A DNA stretch of 64,000 bases from Bacteroides cellulosilyticus (GTDB lineage: Bacteria > Bacteroidota > Bacteroidia > Bacteroidales > Bacteroidaceae). This document shows, in pieces, positions 63,176 to 64,000 of the stretch. The stretch spans positions 4,650,501 through 4,714,500 of the forward strand of contig NZ_CP081903.1 in NCBI RefSeq assembly GCF_020091405.1. The letters run 5' to 3'. Each line of letters opens with the position of its first letter. Position 1 is the first letter of the stretch. The notes beneath the pieces were generated by a model, which searched no databases, was not told where the DNA came from, and saw nothing but the letters and a program-made list of their open reading frames with translations. The position numbers and the translations under genes are program-made.

Positions 63176-64000
63176 GGAAGAAGAACTGATTGACAGGCTG
63201 ATAGATCTCGCCTTTGCAGAAGATATAGGTGACGGAGATCATACCACCCTTTCGTGTATTCCCGCTACGGCAATGGGTAAATCCAAACTTTTGATTAAAG
63301 AGCCGGGCATTCTGGCTGGTATCGAAGTTGCCAAAGAAGTGTTCCGTCGTTTCGACCCTACTATGAAGGTAGAAGTCTTCATCAATGATGGAGCTGAGGT
63401 GAAGCCGGGCGATATAGCAATGGTAGTGGAAGGCAAGGTGCAGTCTCTGTTGCAGACAGAACGCCTGATGCTGAACATTATGCAACGCATGAGTGGCATT
63501 GCTACCATGACGCATAAATATGCCGAGAAACTGAAAGGTACGAATACGCGTGTGCTCGATACCCGTAAGACTACTCCCGGTATGCGTATCCTTGAGAAGA
63601 TGGCTGTAAAGATTGGCGGTGGTGTAAATCATCGTATCGGACTGTTCGACATGATTTTGCTGAAAGACAATCATGTGGATTTTGCCGGAGGCATTGACAA
63701 GGCTATCAATCGTGCTAAAGAATATTGCAAGGAAAAAGGTAAAGACCTCAAGATAGAGATTGAAGTACGTAACTTCGATGAATTGCAACAAGTGCTTGAT
63801 CTTGGTGGCATAGACCGTATCATGTTCGACAACTTCACACCCGAAATGACAAAGAAGGCTGTGGATATGGTAGCAGGTCGTTATGAAACCGAATCTTCGG
63901 GTGGCATTACGTTCGATACACTGCGCGACTATGCCGAATGTGGCGTGGACTTTATCTCTGTAGGTGCTCTGACCCATTCTGTAAAAGGATTGGATATGAG
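63168..64000 (+). CDS. nadC: Nicotinate-nucleotide pyrophosphorylase (carboxylating), 3' end cut
   Basis: 277 residues are visible, nearly the whole enzyme; only the last few codons lie beyond the window. EDIGDGDHTT, RMSGIATMT, DTRKTTPGMRILEKMAVKIG, GGVNHRIGL and ILLKDNH are QPRTase signatures (the last carries the catalytic Lys). It makes nicotinate mononucleotide from quinolinate and PRPP in NAD synthesis. Confidence 0.95.
   Translation, partial: MNKEEELIDRLIDLAFAEDIGDGDHTTLSCIPATAMGKSKLLIKEPGILAGIEVAKEVFRRFDPTMKVEVFINDGAEVKPGDIAMVVEGKVQSLLQTERLMLNIMQRMSGIATMTHKYAEKLKGTNTRVLDTRKTTPGMRILEKMAVKIGGGVNHRIGLFDMILLKDNHVDFAGGIDKAINRAKEYCKEKGKDLKIEIEVRNFDELQQVLDLGGIDRIMFDNFTPEMTKKAVDMVAGRYETESSGGITFDTLRDYAECGVDFISVGALTHSVKGLDM

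Noticed and set aside
63138..63977. 279-codon minus-strand ORF opposite nadC
   Set aside because: nadC is certain on the plus strand; the minus frame has no family features.

Overview
This window looks like chromosomal DNA of a gut Bacteroides (order Bacteroidales). The signs are Bacteroides-type -7 boxes (TAnnTTTG) instead of E. coli -10/-35 promoters, almost no Shine-Dalgarno sites, a short RpoD without region 1.1, many families largely confined to Bacteroidetes (DUF4348, DUF3127, DUF4494, DUF4783, DUF4835, 'smalltalk'), and a bifunctional fucokinase/GDP-fucose pyrophosphorylase (Fkp). I see no rRNA, tRNA, CRISPR array or insertion sequence. The one clear structural RNA is RNase P RNA.

Layout. 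1-5.3 kb is accessory: a cut-off AAA-ATPase/nuclease gene, then four 22-bp direct repeats and an AT-rich palindrome, followed by a winged-helix-like protein, a second (GC-rich) DnaB-type helicase, an HU-like protein, the 33-residue smalltalk peptide and a peptidoglycan amidase. 5.3-15 kb holds ferritin, an orphan hybrid-sensing histidine kinase, a divergent threonine-degradation pair (kbl/tdh), murB and hypothetical proteins. 15-24 kb is a housekeeping run: DUF3127 protein, dnaN, exonuclease, coaBC, DUF4835, recN, rlmB and a TPR protein with a degenerate trypsin fold. 24-35 kb has ridA/folC (convergent, overlapping), phoH, a FlaA1/CapD-type sugar-nucleotide dehydratase, a PyrD-like protein, yggS, DUF4494, an Mpi-like serine invertase, an HdeD-like protein, tpx and DUF368. 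35-43 kb has a TPR protein, glnS, and the phosphate uptake locus, with pstS divergent from pstCAB-phoU. 43-46.9 kb has a candidate small RNA, ribE, a nitroreductase, a YihY-family membrane protein, rnpB and a striking 11-bp-phased repeat array. 46.9-54 kb has a peptidoglycan-peptide salvage set (NlpC/P60, Tat-signal dipeptide epimerase, transglutaminase-like lipoprotein), degP/htrA and rpoD. 54-64 kb has a Big2-clostripain lipoprotein, a four-domain CoA-disulfide-reductase/rhodanese/TusA/DsrE fusion with a MarR regulator, fkp, rlmH, a DUF4783 protein and nadC (cut by the window end).

The most interesting non-coding signals are: (i) the iteron-like 22-bp repeats beside the initiator-like and helicase genes; (ii) three copies of a roughly 75-bp element with a promoter at exactly conserved 60-bp spacing, in front of unrelated genes; (iii) 11-bp-phased TTGTAAC-type repeats on both arms of the pstS/pstC divergence; (iv) an 11-bp-phased TCCGTA array next to rnpB; and (v) a class of intergenic palindromes built from reiterated short words, including one inside RNase P RNA. 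Gene functions are from recognised motifs and family resemblance. No database search was run.
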